NCBI GenBank assembly: GCA_002104905.1
Contig: MCFE01000028.1
Coordinates: 163,862-227,861 of the forward strand
DNA: 64,000 nucleotides
Source: Basidiobolus meristosporus CBS 931.73
Taxonomy: Eukaryota; Basidiobolomycota; Basidiobolomycetes; Basidiobolales; Basidiobolaceae
Direction: 5' to 3'
Position numbers and translations under genes: made by a program. The notes beneath the pieces are model-generated. The model was not told the DNA's origin and made no database searches. It was given only the letters and a program-made list of their open reading frames with translations. The stretch's first letter is position 1. Each line of letters opens with the position of its first letter. Shown piece after piece: positions 63,736-64,000 of this stretch.

Positions 63736-64000
63736 GGGCTAGGGTTAGGGTTAGGGTTAGGGTAGGGTTAGGGTTAGGGTTAGGGTTAGGGTTAGGGTTA
63801 GGGTTAGGGTTAGGGTTAGGTTAGGGTTAGGGTTAGGGTTAGGGTTAGGGTTAGGGTTAGGGTTAGGGTTAGGGTTAGGGTTAGGGTTAGGGTTAGGGTT
63901 AGGGTTAGGGTTAGGGTTAGGGTTAGGGTTAGGGTTAGGGTTAGGGTTAGGGTTAGGGTTAGGGTTAGGGTTAGGGTTAGGGTTAGGGTTAGGGTTAGGG
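63729..64000 (+). repeat. Telomere, (TTAGGG)n
   Basis: About 45 repeats of TTAGGG run to the end of the window with the G-rich strand pointing outward, as at a right chromosome end. The innermost part has variants: TTTAGGG, CTAGGG (63739-63744), a 5-mer TAGGG (~63763), and TTAGG (~63816-63820). After that the array is uniform. TTAGGG is the usual repeat of filamentous fungi and animals. Confidence 0.98.

Overview
The window is about 64 kb of eukaryotic nuclear DNA that runs into a chromosome end: the last ~270 bases are TTAGGG repeats on the + strand. The organism is most likely a filamentous, probably early-diverging fungus. I infer this from fungus-type genes (CHS7 chitin synthase chaperone, Pho85-type cyclin, a fungal mitochondrial AAA ATPase, an ALR/MNR2-like CorA transporter), from short GT-AG introns (mostly 55-75 nt) with CTAAC/CTGAC branch points, and from animal-like features that many ascomycete yeasts have lost (dynactin p25, CLPTM1L, a secreted phospholipase A2-like protein). 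The species cannot be named from sequence alone.

Layout. 1-1231: nested and inverted LTR fragments of a Ty1/copia element with a piece of its RNase H. 1.97-56.05 kb: about 30 densely packed, intron-containing genes on both strands, almost all single-copy housekeeping genes. In order: secreted PLA2-like protein; arrestin-like protein; an unrecognised 10-exon gene; choline/ethanolamine phosphotransferase; RNA polymerase I subunits RPA12 and RPA34; SRPK kinase; WDR5/Swd3; dynactin p25; ribosomal protein L9; anoctamin; mitochondrial AAA ATPase; ATG10; arginase; ARL1; signal peptide peptidase; an unrecognised 3-exon gene; methylthioribulose-1-phosphate dehydratase; sphingolipid desaturase; TLDc protein; CorA transporter; SPC3; CHS7; Pho85-type cyclin; CLPTM1L; F-box protein; glutaminyl-tRNA synthetase; a membrane protein with an SH3 tail; an Nbp2/Skb5-like SH3 protein; MFS transporter. 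56.05-58.2 kb: gene-free. 58.2-64 kb: subtelomere with a broken, 5'-truncated non-LTR element and a chromodomain Ty3/gypsy element cut off by the telomere.

Exon models were built by hand from splice signals. For every multi-exon gene the exon lengths sum to an intact frame, which is good internal evidence, but none was tested against RNA. There is no operon-like logic. The functional neighbours worth noting are the convergent Pol I pair RPA12/RPA34, the ER membrane genes SPC3 and CHS7 in tandem, and two adjacent SH3 genes. I found no rRNA, tRNA or CRISPR array, and no clearly new multi-gene system. The most unusual items are the PLA2-like protein with its calcium-ligand aspartate replaced, the SRPK with self-like SR motifs in its spacer, the RPA34 start codon split by an intron, two coherent genes of unknown family, and the telomere joined inside a chromovirus.
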